Below are positions 39,947 through 49,065 of a DNA stretch of 64,000 nt, piece after piece (the stretch's first letter is position 1; every line of letters begins with the position of its first letter). Below the pieces are notes generated by a model. That model made no database searches and was not told the DNA's origin. It saw nothing but the letters and a program-made list of their open reading frames with translations. Made by a program: the position numbers and the translations under genes. This DNA comes from Listeria grandensis FSL F6-0971 (GTDB lineage Bacteria > Bacillota > Bacilli > Lactobacillales > Listeriaceae): contig NZ_AODD01000002.1 of the NCBI RefSeq assembly GCF_000525835.1, positions 372,001-436,000 of the forward strand. Direction: 5' to 3'.

Positions 39947-41284
39947 ATGACGACATCGTATACTAAAGAAGACATTTTTCGCTTCGCAGACGAACAAAAT
40001 GTGAAATTCATCCGCTTGCAATTCACGGATATCCTAGGAATTATTAAAAACGTGGAAATTCCGGTGAGCCAACTAGGTAAAGCATTGGATAATAAGATGA
40101 TGTTTGATGGTTCCTCTATTGAAGGTTTTGTCCGTATTGAAGAATCGGATATGTACTTATTCCCAGACCTTGCGACGTGGGTAGTATTCCCATGGACAGC
40201 GGAGAAAGGGAAAGTAGCAAGACTTATTTGTGATATTTATAATCCAGACGGAACGATTTTTGCGGGAGATCCTCGTGCTAACTTAAAACGTGTATTAGCC
40301 GAAATGCATGACTTAGGATTTACAGATTTTAACTTAGGACCAGAGCCCGAATTTTTCTTATTCAAGTTGGATGAGAAAGGGAAACCAACGCTAGAATTGA
40401 ATGATAATGCCGGTTATTTCGACTTGGCGCCAACTGATTTAGGCGAAAATTGTCGTCGTGACATCGTGTTAGAGCTAGAAGAAATGGGCTTTGAAATTGA
40501 AGCGAGTCATCATGAAGTTGCACCTGGTCAACACGAAATTGATTTCAAATATGAGGATGCGGTCACTGCTTGTGATAATATCCAAACATTCAAATTAGTC
40601 GTAAAAACAATTGCTCGTAAACATGGTTTGCATGCAACGTTTATGCCGAAACCATTATTTGGTGTCAACGGCTCCGGAATGCATTTCAATATGTCCTTGT
40701 TCAATGAATCTGGCAATGCTTTCTTTGATGAAAACGGAGAAGAGCAACTAAGCGAAACAGCTTACCAATTCTTGGCGGGTATGTTGAAGCATGCACAAGG
40801 CTATACAGCTGTAACTAATCCAACGGTCAATTCGTTTAAGCGTCTAGTGCCAGGTTATGAGGCGCCTTGTTACATTGCATGGTCAGGGAAAAATCGTAGC
40901 CCTCTTGTTCGTGTTCCAAGTTCACGTGGTTTAAGTACTCGCTTGGAGCTTCGTAGTGTCGATCCAGCAGCGAATCCGTACTTAGCAATGGCTGTATTAT
41001 TACGTGCTGGCTTAGATGGTATTAAGAATAAATTGACACCGCCAAAACCAGTAGATCGTAATATTTATGGCATGAATGAAGAAGAGCGTCACGCGCATGG
41101 AATTTATGATCTTCCAGAAAGTTTGGCACTTGCATTGAAAGAACTTGTTAACGATGAGGTTATTGTGGATGGCTTAGGCGAACACATTTTAGAGCACTTT
41201 GTAGAGGCGAAAATCATTGAATGTGACATGTTTAGAACAGCGGTCCATCAATGGGAACGCGATCAATATATGGAAATATATTAA
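39947..41284 (+). CDS. glnA: Glutamine synthetase, type I-alpha
   Basis: A 445-aa glutamine synthetase making glutamine from glutamate, ammonia and [12 protein letters not shown], the GPEPEFFLF metal site, [12 protein letters not shown] and the NRSPLVRVP region are present. The length and the absence of the adenylylation tyrosine loop fit the Gram-positive feedback-inhibited GSI-alpha form. ATG 39947 follows GGGAGG; the longer frame from 39854 overlaps glnR and is rejected. Confidence 0.97.
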   Translation: MTTSYTKEDIFRFADEQNVKFIRLQFTDILGIIKNVEIPVSQLGKALDNKMMFDGSSIEGFVRIEESDMYLFPDLATWVVFPWTAEKGKVARLICDIYNPDGTIFAGDPRANLKRVLAEMHDLGFTDFNLGPEPEFFLFKLDEKGKPTLELNDNAGYFDLAPTDLGENCRRDIVLELEEMGFEIEASHHEVAPGQHEIDFKYEDAVTACDNIQTFKLVVKTIARKHGLHATFMPKPLFGVNGSGMHFNMSLFNESGNAFFDENGEEQLSETAYQFLAGMLKHAQGYTAVTNPTVNSFKRLVPGYEAPCYIAWSGKNRSPLVRVPSSRGLSTRLELRSVDPAANPYLAMAVLLRAGLDGIKNKLTPPKPVDRNIYGMNEEERHAHGIYDLPESLALALKELVNDEVIVDGLGEHILEHFVEAKIIECDMFRTAVHQWERDQYMEIY

Positions 41285-41295
41285 TAGAAAGCACA

Positions 41296-41333
41296 AAAAG
41301 AGCTTGTCCCACCATGGTGGGACAAGCTCTTTT
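41296..41333. terminator. Perfect bidirectional terminator between glnA and lexA
   Basis: A 38-base perfect palindrome whose arms are AAAAGAGCTTGTCCCACC and its complement. It ends the convergent glnA and lexA transcripts. Confidence 0.92.
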
Positions 41334-41342
41334 GACTTGGCC

Positions 41343-41957
41343 TTAACGAATGTCGCGGTATAAACCGATCACTTTTCCGAGTATAGATACGTTTCTAAGC
41401 AGTAAAGGTTTCATGGAGTCATTCTCAGGTTGTAATCGGAAATGGCTAGATTCTCTGAAAAATCGCTTGCACGTTGCTTCATTATCATCCGTCATAGCAA
41501 CAACAATTTCGCCGTTATTAGCAGAATTTTGCTGTCTTACGATAACTTTGTCACCATTTAGAATTCCAGCATTAATCATACTTTCACCATCGATTTCTAA
41601 CATGAAAATCTCTGTTTCACCGTTAGCCATATACTCAGGTAGTGGAAAATATTCATCGATATTTTCAACAGCAGTAATAGGTATTCCTGCTGTTACTTTA
41701 CCAATTATAGGAACGTTAATAACATGTGGGGTCGCTATGTCGTCTTCCAATGACAAAATTTCAATAGCTCTAGGCTTTGTAGGATCTCTCCTTATCAGAC
41801 CTTTCCCTTCAAGTCGTGCTAAATGTCCATGAACGGTCGAACTAGAAGCTAAACCAACTGCCTCACCGATTTCACGTACGGAAGGTGGGTAGCCTTTGTC
41901 TTTTACTTCTGACTTGATAAAGTCATAGATATCTTGTTGCCGTTTTGATAATTTCAT
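41343..41957 (-). CDS. lexA: SOS repressor LexA
   Basis: A 204-aa repressor. The N-terminal winged helix covers ~1-65 ([20 protein letters not shown]). The self-cleavage bond is Ala90-Gly91 in VTAGIP, with Ser126 in DGESMINAG and Lys164 in ATCKRF as catalytic dyad. ATG 41957 with GGGGTG is preferred to the longer frame. It is divergent from yneA; the shared region holds three LexA boxes, so it is autoregulated. Confidence 0.97.
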   Translation of the reverse strand: MKLSKRQQDIYDFIKSEVKDKGYPPSVREIGEAVGLASSSTVHGHLARLEGKGLIRRDPTKPRAIEILSLEDDIATPHVINVPIIGKVTAGIPITAVENIDEYFPLPEYMANGETEIFMLEIDGESMINAGILNGDKVIVRQQNSANNGEIVVAMTDDNEATCKRFFRESSHFRLQPENDSMKPLLLRNVSILGKVIGLYRDIR

Positions 41958-42028
41958 TTGTTTCACCCCGTTCACTCTTTCGTTACTTCTTTTATTACTC
42001 CCAGTATATCAAAGTTTTTTTGGATATG

Positions 42029-42103
42029 CAAACAATTGTTCGTTTTTTTATTGACATAACAGAACGAGTGTTCTATAATGAATAAAAAGCGAACATATAT
42101 TCT
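42029..42103 (+). promoter_or_regulatory. lexA-yneA SOS control region with three LexA boxes
   Basis: Boxes of the Gram-positive type (CGAAC-N4-GTTCG) are CAAACAATTGTTCG at 42029-42042, AGAACGAGTGTTCT at 42061-42074 and CGAACATATATTCT at 42090-42103. The yneA promoter is TTGACA at 42051-42056, 17 bases, TATAAT at 42074-42079, so the middle box fills its spacer. Each box has one or two deviations from the consensus. Confidence 0.85.
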
Positions 42104-42119
42104 TTTGGAGGGATAAACG

Positions 42120-42449
42120 ATGACTTTAAAAACAATTTGGGATCGGTATTATATTGCTATTATTTTTATTATGACATGTTTTGTTTTAGGCGCTGTGTTA
42201 TTGATAGTGACTGTGAATCAGGCGGAATCTGACTATAACGAGGTGAGTGTTGCTAGTGGGGATTCGATTTGGGGACTAGCAGATGAGTATGCTGGTAAGT
42301 ATAAGATGAGTAAGCAAGAATTTGTCGCGTGGGTGGAGAAAGAGAACCAAATCATCGATGGAAAGTTAACAGCGGGCGAAATGGTTACAATTCCTGTAAA
42401 AAGGATGAATTCAGACATAGATAGCTCCATCCAATTAGCAGATAAGTAG
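42120..42449 (+). CDS. yneA: SOS cell-division suppressor YneA
   Basis: A 109-aa membrane protein: N-terminal TM at ~11-33 and a LysM domain at ~43-92 (VASGDSIWGLADEY to GEMVTIPV). This is the layout of YneA, which delays septation after DNA damage until LexA repression returns. TTTGGAGGG precedes the ATG. Its promoter carries LexA boxes. The Listeria equivalent is lmo1303 as recalled. Confidence 0.92.
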   Translation: MTLKTIWDRYYIAIIFIMTCFVLGAVLLIVTVNQAESDYNEVSVASGDSIWGLADEYAGKYKMSKQEFVAWVEKENQIIDGKLTAGEMVTIPVKRMNSDIDSSIQLADK

Positions 42450-42525
42450 TTAGTGCACAATACTTTAAAAAACCTGCCTTTTCATGTAAAATAAGCGGTG
42501 ACAATGATAGAAAAGAGGTTTTTGG

Positions 42526-42981
42526 ATGTTTAAAGAGTTTAAAGCATTTATTTCGAAAGGAAATGCTTTAGGTATGGCGATTGGTATTGTCATCGGAGCT
42601 GCGTTTACAAGTATTGTAAACTCGCTTGTGAATGATATTATTATGCCCCCGCTAGGTTTGTTGATAGGGAATGTGGATTTTACAAATCTGTTTATTAGTT
42701 TGAACGGGGCACACTATGATACATTAAAAGCAGCACAAGCGGCTGGAGCTCCTACCATTAATTACGGGATGTTTATTAATAACGTTATTAGTTTCCTAAT
42801 TATTGCTTTTTCTGTATTTTTGATTATTAAATTGGTTTCGAAGTACATACCTCTGGAGCCGAAGAAGCCAGCGACGAAAGAATGCCCTTATTGTTTATCG
42901 GCTATTCCAGAACAAGCAACAAAATGTCCGCAATGTACTTCTGATTTATCTATAAAAGAAGAGCCAGAAGTTTCTGTATAA
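42526..42981 (+). CDS. mscL: Large-conductance mechanosensitive channel MscL with zinc-ribbon tail
   Basis: A 151-aa channel that opens on hypo-osmotic shock. TM1 is ~15-45 ([21 protein letters not shown]), a periplasmic loop follows at ~48-78, and TM2 at ~80-104. Instead of the usual short bundle helix only, the C-terminus has Cys120, Cys123, Cys134 and Cys137 (CPYC...CPQC), a zinc ribbon. Such tails occur in some Firmicute MscL. AAAGAGG lies upstream. It sits between yneA and ynzC. Confidence 0.9.
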   Translation: MFKEFKAFISKGNALGMAIGIVIGAAFTSIVNSLVNDIIMPPLGLLIGNVDFTNLFISLNGAHYDTLKAAQAAGAPTINYGMFINNVISFLIIAFSVFLIIKLVSKYIPLEPKKPATKECPYCLSAIPEQATKCPQCTSDLSIKEEPEVSV

Positions 42982-43011
42982 GATGGAAGTCAAGGCGCAA
43001 GGAGGAGAATT

Positions 43012-43245
43012 ATGCTAGAAAAGAAAAAAATAGACCGGATTAATGAATTGTCTCGCAAAAAGAAGGCGGGAATACTTACGGTGGAAGAGAAGTTAGAACA
43101 AGATGCATTACGACAAGAATATATTAAATCTTTTCGGAATCAAGTGCGCGATACAATCGAGCACACTACTTTTATTGATCCAAATGGTGATGACGTAACA
43201 CCAGAAAAGATAAAGCGAAAAAGAGAAGAGCGGAACAAGCTATAA
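43012..43245 (+). CDS. DUF896 family protein YnzC
   Basis: A 77-aa helical, highly charged cytoplasmic protein ([20 protein letters not shown], then [17 protein letters not shown]). The family is small and conserved in Firmicutes, usually in or near the SOS yneA-yneB-ynzC locus; function unknown. GGAGGAG precedes the ATG. Here mscL takes the place between yneA and ynzC and no resolvase-like yneB is present. Confidence 0.88.
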   Translation: MLEKKKIDRINELSRKKKAGILTVEEKLEQDALRQEYIKSFRNQVRDTIEHTTFIDPNGDDVTPEKIKRKREERNKL

Positions 43246-43252
43246 TTTAGAG

Positions 43253-43280
43253 AGGTTAGGCACAAAGCTTAGCCTTTTTT
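43253..43280 (+). terminator. Terminator after ynzC
   Basis: GGTTAGGC pairs with GCTTAGCC (two wobbles) around ACAAA, followed by six T's. Confidence 0.65.
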
Positions 43281-43408
43281 AGTAAAACAAACGCACATTA
43301 TCGATCATTTTAATGCAATTCCGAACATTTCAATCTTTTTTAGTTGTGAAATATGCAAGAAAGGCTTATTATGAGTAGTAGTGACTAAAACAAGAGAGGA
43401 TGTTTCAT

Positions 43409-45403
43409 TTGTTTGATAAAACTGATCAGTTAGCAATTAATACGATTCGAACATTATCGATCGACGCAATTCAGAAAGCCAATTCTGGGCACCCAGGTTT
43501 ACCTATGGGGGCTGCTCCTATGGCATATGCCCTTTGGTCTAAAGTATTGAAAGCAAATCCGGCGAATTCACACTGGTTTAACCGTGACCGTTTTGTACTT
43601 TCAGCGGGGCATGGTTCCATGTTACTTTATAGCCTATTACATTTGAGTGGTTATAAATTAGGATTGGATGATTTGAAGCAATTTCGTCAGTGGGACAGCA
43701 AAACACCAGGTCATCCAGAAGTGCATCATACTGATGGTGTGGATGCAACAACAGGACCGCTTGGCCAAGGGATTGCGATGGCAGTCGGTATGGCGATGGC
43801 GGAAAGACATTTAGAAGCAATGTATAATAAAGATGGTTTCCCGGTTGTAGATCACTATACATATGCATTATGTGGTGATGGAGATTTAATGGAGGGTGTT
43901 GCCTCAGAGGCGGCGTCACTTGCTGGACATCAACAACTTGGCCGTTTAGTACTTTTATATGATTCTAATGATATTTCGTTAGATGGAGATTTAGATAAGT
44001 CATTTTCTGAAAGTGTGAAACAGCGCTTTGAGTCTTATGGTTGGGAGCATTTGCTTGTTAAAGATGGTAATGATACAACAGAAATTTTGGCGGCTATTGA
44101 GAAAGCCAAACAAAATACATCGCAACCAACGATGATTGAAGTGAAAACAGTGATTGGATTTGGAGCTCCGAATGAAGGTACAAGTAAGGTTCATGGTGCC
44201 CCACTAGGCGCAGACGGTGCTAAGGCAGCTAAGGCTGTTTATGGCTGGAATTATGCGGAGGATTTCCACGTGCCAAGCGAAGTATATGATCGCTTTAAAG
44301 AAACGATTGCTACGCGTGGTGCGCAAGAAGAGGAAGCTTGGAATACGATGTTTGCCTCTTATAAGGAGAAATATCCAGAGCTTGCAACACAGTTAGAGCT
44401 TAGTTTGCGTGGGGAGCTTCCAGAAGGTTGGGATAAAGATCTTCCTGTATATGGTGAGGATAAATCGCTTGCTAGTCGTGCTTCAAGTGGCGAAGTAATT
44501 AATGCTCTGGCTGCGAAATTACCACAATTATTCGGTGGATCTGCTGATTTAGCTGGTTCGAATAATACGAATATCGCGACAGATGGCGAATTTACAAAGG
44601 CAACACCAGCTGAACGTAATATTTGGTTCGGTGTTCGTGAATTTGCGATGGGGGCAGCCTTAAACGGGATGGCACTTCATTCTGGACTTAAAGTATACGG
44701 CGGGACTTTCTTCGTATTCTCTGATTATCTTCGTGCAGCCATTCGTTTATCTGCTATTCAGAACTTGCCAGTAAATTACGTGTTGACGCATGATAGTATT
44801 GCGGTTGGGGAAGATGGTCCAACACACGAACCTGTGGAACAGGTGGCATCTCTTCGTGCAATGCCTGGTCTTACTTTACTTCGTCCAGCAGATGGCAATG
44901 AAGTAGTAGCGGCTTGGAAGATTGCGATCAGTTCAAATGATCGTCCTACAGCGTTAGTATTGACGCGTCAAAACCTACCAACATTACCGAATTCTGCCAA
45001 GCTTGCAGAAGCAGGTGTTGCTAAAGGTGCTTACGTGCTATCATCAGCTAAAAAAGAAGTTGCAGATGTGCTTCTTTTGGCGACTGGTTCAGAGGTTAAT
45101 TTGGCTGTACAAGCACAAGCAGAACTTGCGAAGGATGGCATTGATGCATCTGTTGTGAGTATGCCGTCATTTGATTTGTTTGAACAACAATCGGACGCTT
45201 ACAAAGAGAGCGTGTTACCCAATGCGGTACGTAAACGCGTATCCATCGAAATGGGATCAACACTTGGCTGGGGACGTTATATTGGCCTAGATGGTAAAGC
45301 AATCGGTATCGATAGATTTGGCGCTTCGGCACCAGGCGATACGATTATTAAAAATTATGGTTTTACGGTTGAAAATGTTGTAAATACGGTGAAATCTTTA
45401 TAA
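43409..45403 (+). CDS. tkt: Transketolase
   Basis: A 664-aa thiamine-diphosphate enzyme of the non-oxidative pentose phosphate pathway, moving two-carbon units between sugar phosphates. Motifs: [15 protein letters not shown] near the start, [11 protein letters not shown], the GDGDLMEG thiamine-diphosphate/Mg motif, and the [16 protein letters not shown] pyrimidine-domain signature. TTG 43409 is chosen: AGAGGATG is 6 bases upstream and the protein then starts MFDKTDQ; the ATG at 43400 overlaps that site. Confidence 0.96.
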   Translation: MFDKTDQLAINTIRTLSIDAIQKANSGHPGLPMGAAPMAYALWSKVLKANPANSHWFNRDRFVLSAGHGSMLLYSLLHLSGYKLGLDDLKQFRQWDSKTPGHPEVHHTDGVDATTGPLGQGIAMAVGMAMAERHLEAMYNKDGFPVVDHYTYALCGDGDLMEGVASEAASLAGHQQLGRLVLLYDSNDISLDGDLDKSFSESVKQRFESYGWEHLLVKDGNDTTEILAAIEKAKQNTSQPTMIEVKTVIGFGAPNEGTSKVHGAPLGADGAKAAKAVYGWNYAEDFHVPSEVYDRFKETIATRGAQEEEAWNTMFASYKEKYPELATQLELSLRGELPEGWDKDLPVYGEDKSLASRASSGEVINALAAKLPQLFGGSADLAGSNNTNIATDGEFTKATPAERNIWFGVREFAMGAALNGMALHSGLKVYGGTFFVFSDYLRAAIRLSAIQNLPVNYVLTHDSIAVGEDGPTHEPVEQVASLRAMPGLTLLRPADGNEVVAAWKIAISSNDRPTALVLTRQNLPTLPNSAKLAEAGVAKGAYVLSSAKKEVADVLLLATGSEVNLAVQAQAELAKDGIDASVVSMPSFDLFEQQSDAYKESVLPNAVRKRVSIEMGSTLGWGRYIGLDGKAIGIDRFGASAPGDTIIKNYGFTVENVVNTVKSL

Positions 45404-45414
45404 TGAGTTGGAGA

Positions 45415-45459
45415 AGCGTAAGGTGATCTGTTTCGACGAGATCATTTTGCGCTTTTTTT
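45415..45459 (+). terminator. Terminator after tkt
   Basis: AGCGTAAGGTGATCT pairs with AGATCATTTTGCGCT (wobbles) around an 8-base loop, followed by T's. Confidence 0.85.
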
Positions 45460-45481
45460 ATGATAATCTGTGGGATTAGGA

Positions 45482-45510
45482 TTGTACAAACACTGCGTTA
45501 ATGGTATAAT
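45482..45510 (+). promoter_or_regulatory. Promoter upstream of yneF
   Basis: TTGTAC (45482-45487), a 17-base spacer and TATAAT (45505-45510). The leader to the yneF start is about 120 bases. Confidence 0.6.
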
Positions 45511-45638
45511 GAGGCAGTTGTGATTTTTTAATGATAGCGAACTTTTATTGCTATAGAATATCGAAAAACTATTGTTTTGGCCTGATAAATCAAGTACAAT
45601 AAGAGGGATATATTGTTTCGAGGAGGAGAAAGAGAATT

Positions 45639-45965
45639 ATGTTGTGGTATATACTTATCGGCGTACTTTGCTTGCTTGCAGGTTTAGCGCTAGGATTCTT
45701 TATCGCAAGACGTTACATGATGACGTATTTGAAAAAGAACCCGCCAATTAATGAACAAATGTTGCAAATGATGATGGCCCAAATGGGAATGAAACCATCG
45801 CAAAAGAAAATTAATCAAATGATGAATGCAATGGGTAAACAGCAGGAAAAAGAAGCGAAAACGAAGAAGAAAAAAATAAATGGTATAATAGACGCACAGC
45901 GTCGGTTTAACGATATTCGCCTACGTGGTGGAGGGCGCCAAACCCTAGCCGTTTATTCTTTTTGA
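45639..45965 (+). CDS. UPF0154 membrane protein YneF, 3' end altered by an inserted element
   Basis: The first 79 residues are a normal YneF: one N-terminal TM (~2-23), FIARRYMM, then [17 protein letters not shown] and a Lys-rich end. As written, a run of seven A's at 45870-45876 shifts past the expected TAA at 45877, adding a foreign 29-residue tail to 45965. A second copy of this 3' end at 49191-49294 has six A's and stops properly. The true product is therefore either the 79-aa protein (if one A is an error) or a tail-extended variant. AGGAGGAG precedes the ATG. The function of YneF is unknown. Confidence 0.85.
   Translation: MLWYILIGVLCLLAGLALGFFIARRYMMTYLKKNPPINEQMLQMMMAQMGMKPSQKKINQMMNAMGKQQEKEAKTKKKKINGIIDAQRRFNDIRLRGGGRQTLAVYSF
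45784..45888 (+). repeat. Left direct repeat / attL of the yneF-inserted element
   Basis: 105 bases from TGGGAATGAAACC to TAAATGGTATAA are repeated at 49191-49294. Differences: G45800 to A, T45812 to C (both synonymous third positions in yneF), and one A fewer in the right copy. This copy joins the yneF 5' part to the element. Confidence 0.85.
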
Positions 45966-46060
45966 TAAACTTTTCCCCGCGTTTGCGTTTTGATTCATTT
46001 TCAACATTACAACACGTTCTATTATTGCGCGATATTAGCGTAGTATAGGGGCGTGTTTTT

Positions 46061-46964
46061 ATGTTGATTAAAGACTGTATAGACGACTTTTTATTAAACT
46101 GTGAATCGAGGATTTATTGGAAAAAACGATTAGTAATCGACGCCAAGAGCTCGGTAAGTTTGAAGGTTACATGCGCGTTGCGGAGGTAAGCAGGCTTACA
46201 GGACACGATCTAAAAGCCTCATACAGCAACGCATGTTAAAGCCAGCGTCAGTAAGGGCGTATTACTTCGCTGTGCAAACGTTTTTAAATTTCTGTGTAGC
46301 AGAGCGCCATTTAGCATCCAACCCGCTTGTAGAGGTACCTACGCCTAAGAAGCGCGTCAAGCAAGTGCAAGCCTTTTCCGACAAGCAAGTAAAGCACATG
46401 TTAGGGCTATACAGTATTCAAGGCTCGTTCAGAGGCGCGCACAAAGACGTTGCTGGCGTTGTTAGCCGACACAGGCATTCGGGGGCAAACGAGTTGTTGG
46501 AAATCAAGCTGAGCGATATCAGAGGTAGCCAGTTGCATATTCGGTTTGGCAAAGGATGGCGCGAACGTTACGTATTTCTGTCGCCTGTCATGCAACGATG
46601 GTTGACACAGTATCTACGTAGCCGCGAGCGCTACTTTACAGCACAATACTGTGCGCGAAACCCGACTATGTGTTTGTGACGTCCACGGAGGGCGCTAAGC
46701 TATCTTATAGCGGGCTGTACCAGATCATAGATCATAACATTCGTCGCGAGCAAAAAGGCTGGCATTGAAGGTATACGTTGTTCTGCGCATACGTTTCGCC
46801 ACTACTATGCGATTCAGTCGCTGAAAAACGGCATGGACTTATTTACGTTAAGCAAACTGCTCGGTCACAGCGACTTAGCTACGACGCAAATCTACCTCGG
46901 CAGCATGGGTTATGACGCCATAGAAGTACAAGCAAAACAGCACAGCCCGCTCATGGGACGCTAG
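46061..46964 (+). pseudogene. int: Tyrosine-recombinase integrase of the element, multiply frameshifted
   Basis: Pieces in all three frames together form a ~300-aa XerC/D-type integrase. N-terminal part: MLIKDCIDDFLLNCES, then EDLLEKTISNRRQELGKFEG; middle: QQRMLKPASVRAYYFAVQTF; catalytic domain: LLALLADTGIR (Arg), RFGKGWRERY (Lys), [12 protein letters not shown] (His/Arg), [14 protein letters not shown] (His, nucleophile Tyr). About six single-base shifts, mostly at A, C or G runs (near 46215, 46455-46490, 46665, 46755), break it; the catalytic set is otherwise complete. Codon use is more G/C-rich than in the flanks. It lies just inside the left repeat, where an element integrase usually sits. 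Confidence 0.85.
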
Positions 46965-47325
46965 GTAATGGGTAATAGCTCTAGATCTAAGACTGATTTT
47001 TGTGGGACGCAAGTACGATTTTTCACCCGAAACATTATAATTTTCTTCCCTAACTGGCTATATAATAGAGGGAGGGCGCTTAGTAGGCGTCGAGTTGTGA
47101 AACAGTTCGCCGTACTACCTTAACGTTAGGCGTCCCGTTGTGTGTGGCGTGTTAGAATAGCGCCCTTATACATTATTAGTTGACGCTTAAGATAGGCTCA
47201 GACGATGGAGTGAAACGACATCGGATGAACGAGCCGTTAGGCGAGTATAGTAATACGTTATTAATCGTTATATATGACGCTTATAAAGGCAGAGTCTACC
47301 CTTTGACGGGTGTACTGAGTAGGGG
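46965..47325 (+). other. Element region without a recognisable gene; possible structured RNA
   Basis: About 360 bases. TATAAT at 47061-47066 stands seven bases before a closing stem AGGGCGCT (47073-47080) that pairs with AGCGCCCT (47159-47166). Inside, TAGTAGGCG (47081-47089) pairs with CGCCGTACTA (47109-47118, one bulge). This could be a structured RNA of ~94 bases. A short open frame from 46969 (about 50 codons) has no protein-like features. The rest shows nothing I can interpret. Confidence 0.3.
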
Positions 47326-47759
47326 CGCTATTATAATAAGAAGAAGGGCGGCGTACATTACCCTGCATAATCAACCTCAAGAAACAAGACTCAAGCTTTG
47401 CCGCACGCCAAAAGTTGGCAACGCAACATGGCATCGCAAACTACACCGGCACAGCCGCGCAAAACACGGCGTTGCTGAACAAGCTGAAAACAGGCGCCAC
47501 AGCAACGAAACCTACAACGCCAGCCAACCCGTTTGCAGGCAAGAAACTGGCGTCGAAGGTTAACGGACTACGCTTCTATAACAAGCCGTCATGGGCAGAT
47601 AAGGACGTAGTAGGCACTGTCAATAAAGGCGTAGGCTTCCCGATTGTGTTGGCGAAGGTCAATGTCGCAGGTAGTCCGCAGTACAAGGTGCAAAACTCTA
47701 AGGGCGCCACTTTTTACATAACAGCAAGCGACAAGTACGTCGAATTGAAAGCGAAATAA
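47326..47759 (+). pseudogene. C-terminal remnant of a phage cell-wall hydrolase
   Basis: The frame from 47326 reads YYNKKKGGVHYPA and stops; after a one-base shift near 47370 it continues INLKKQDSSFAARQKLATQH, then NYTGTAAQNTALLNKL and an ~85-residue SH3-like block ending ASDKYVELKAK. This tail is common downstream of the catalytic domain in phage and secreted peptidoglycan hydrolases (family knowledge, no exact family named). The catalytic domain is missing, so it cannot be active. A good terminator follows. Confidence 0.55.
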
Positions 47760-47767
47760 GCACGACA

Positions 47768-47800
47768 AAGCCCACGTTCTTAATCGAGCGTGGGCACTTT
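47768..47800 (+). terminator. Terminator after the lysin remnant
   Basis: GCCCACG (47770-47776) pairs with CGTGGGC (47789-47795) with a 12-base loop, then TTTTG. It isolates the next gene from upstream transcription. Confidence 0.75.
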
Positions 47801-47937
47801 TGTTATATATATAAACGGAAAATGTGCTTTTTTATACGTCTAAGTACAAAATCGCTACGTTCAGGACAAAAATGGTCACACACTCTTTTTTTATGTTATG
47901 ATAAATGGGAAATAAAAAAAGAGAGGAAGATACAAAA

Positions 47938-48660
47938 ATGAAGAAAATAGCTTACAGTTTTTTTGTTGTACTAAGTGCACTAGTCTTAACATTTGGATTT
48001 GTGCCCCAAGTTAACGCGACTGAGGAAGCACCGGGAACCAATTTACCTACATCAACCGAGATTACTTACGATGTGAATAAATTTTTGACAGAGGAAGAAG
48101 TTAGTCAAAGATTCATCGATATTGCATCTAAATACGAGCTTGAAGAACCATTTTCAAAAGAAGATGCTGAGTTTGTAGTTCGTTACTCTAATACTGCTGT
48201 AGATGCTTTGCCACCAAGCAATTCGATGATGGCATCTCGGAGTATTCATTTATACAAAGGTACTCAAAATAGAAGCTTCAACAAAAGTAAAACGGCTCAA
48301 GGGGCAAAAGTAACGTTCAGTGGTAAATTGACAAACCACCTTAATGCTATTAATTGGACGGGTCAATGGTACAAAGGTGTTACAACTGCAAAAATCAATT
48401 CTGGAAGTGCTAAAGTTACAAAAGTGAAAACAGTCGTTCAGGTAAGTACTTATGGGTTACTCGGTGCTGGTGGGACTTATGTAGGGCTAGTAAACAATTC
48501 AACTATTTCTAGTGAATCTGCCAAAAAAGGTGGCGGAGTAACCGTAAATTACTTAGATAAAACTAAAAAATACAACGCGGTATTACCGGTATACAGTAAC
48601 GTCAATGCATACGTAACTGTGTCTACAAAAACAGGTTCGTATAACCTGTACGCTTTTTAA
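47938..48660 (+). CDS. Secreted protein of unknown function carried by the element
   Basis: A 240-aa protein with a typical signal peptide (MKKIAYSFFVVLSALVLTFG, likely cleavage after Ala27, VNA-TEE). The mature protein has an acidic helical region (~40-75) and then a beta-rich, Gly/Ser/Thr/Lys-rich domain (~85-240) with SIHLYKGTQNRSFN, WTGQWYKGV, a hydrophobic glycine stretch GLLGAGGTYVGLVNN and a final SYNLYAF. There are no cysteines, no lipobox, no sortase motif and no catalytic motif that I recognise. ATG 47938 follows AGAGGAAG. It is followed by a 29-aa membrane peptide. A secreted toxin/bacteriocin with its immunity peptide is one possibility; this is inference. Confidence 0.7.
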   Translation: MKKIAYSFFVVLSALVLTFGFVPQVNATEEAPGTNLPTSTEITYDVNKFLTEEEVSQRFIDIASKYELEEPFSKEDAEFVVRYSNTAVDALPPSNSMMASRSIHLYKGTQNRSFNKSKTAQGAKVTFSGKLTNHLNAINWTGQWYKGVTTAKINSGSAKVTKVKTVVQVSTYGLLGAGGTYVGLVNNSTISSESAKKGGGVTVNYLDKTKKYNAVLPVYSNVNAYVTVSTKTGSYNLYAF

Positions 48661-48681
48661 GATAGGAGGCTTAACCTAACA

Positions 48682-48771
48682 ATGGTTTTAATTTTTAGCG
48701 CAGTTGTAATTATACTACTCATAGTAGGATTAGTAATGCTACTAAAGAAACTTTTTTCGAGGAAAAAATAA
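48682..48771 (+). CDS. 29-aa single-TM peptide downstream of the secreted protein
   Basis: From ATG 48682 the peptide has one hydrophobic helix (residues 2-21) and a strongly basic end KKLFSRKK. AGGAGG lies about 12 bases upstream, a longer gap than usual. Only 21 bases separate it from the secreted-protein gene, and a strong terminator follows at 48779, so the two form a short operon. Small basic membrane peptides of this kind serve as immunity proteins, holin-like factors or membrane toxins. Nothing in the sequence decides between these. Confidence 0.55.
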   Translation: MVLIFSAVVIILLIVGLVMLLKKLFSRKK

Positions 48772-48778
48772 TTAAAGT

Positions 48779-48819
48779 AAAAGCTCCGTCAATACAATGA
48801 ATGTATGACGGAGCTTTTA
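48779..48819 (+). terminator. Terminator of the secreted-protein/peptide pair
   Basis: AAAAGCTCCGTC pairs with GACGGAGCTTTT and the stem continues inward as AATAC/GTAT with a one-base bulge. T's follow on the plus strand. Confidence 0.85.
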
Positions 48820-48867
48820 CTTATTGACTTCATATACGTCATGACGTCTAATAACGTAGAAGGCATT

Positions 48868-48900
48868 AAAAAACGCTCTTGTTATCGCAACAAGAGCGTT
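48868..48900 (-). terminator. Hairpin terminator facing the minus strand
   Basis: A perfect 12-bp stem (AACGCTCTTGTT at 48872-48883 with AACAAGAGCGTT at 48889-48900). The run of A's at 48868-48873 makes it a terminator for leftward transcription. No minus-strand gene is visible to its right. Confidence 0.6.
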
Positions 48901-48920
48901 GGTATGGCGGGTGATAGACG

Positions 48921-49065
48921 ATGGCAAAAGACGCACAACGTCGTGCAGCCGATAAATGGGACGCCAAGCATCCCGATAATTTAAAACACCGACGCGCTAA
49001 GTCGGCGACAAAAAAGCTTCATACTTAAGCGCGCAAGTGAGGACGAGTTACAGCATATAGTATGA
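48921..49065 (+). pseudogene. Small phage-type protein, frameshifted
   Basis: MAKDAQRRAADKWDAKHPDN starts the frame, which stops after ~35 codons; removing one A from the run at 49010-49015 lets it continue SFILKRASEDELQHIV to TGA at 49063, giving ~47 aa. Short KDAQRRASDKW-type proteins are frequent in Firmicute phages and mobile elements (family knowledge); their function is unknown. It lies ~125 bases before the right repeat. A real frameshift and a homopolymer miscall are both possible. Confidence 0.5.
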
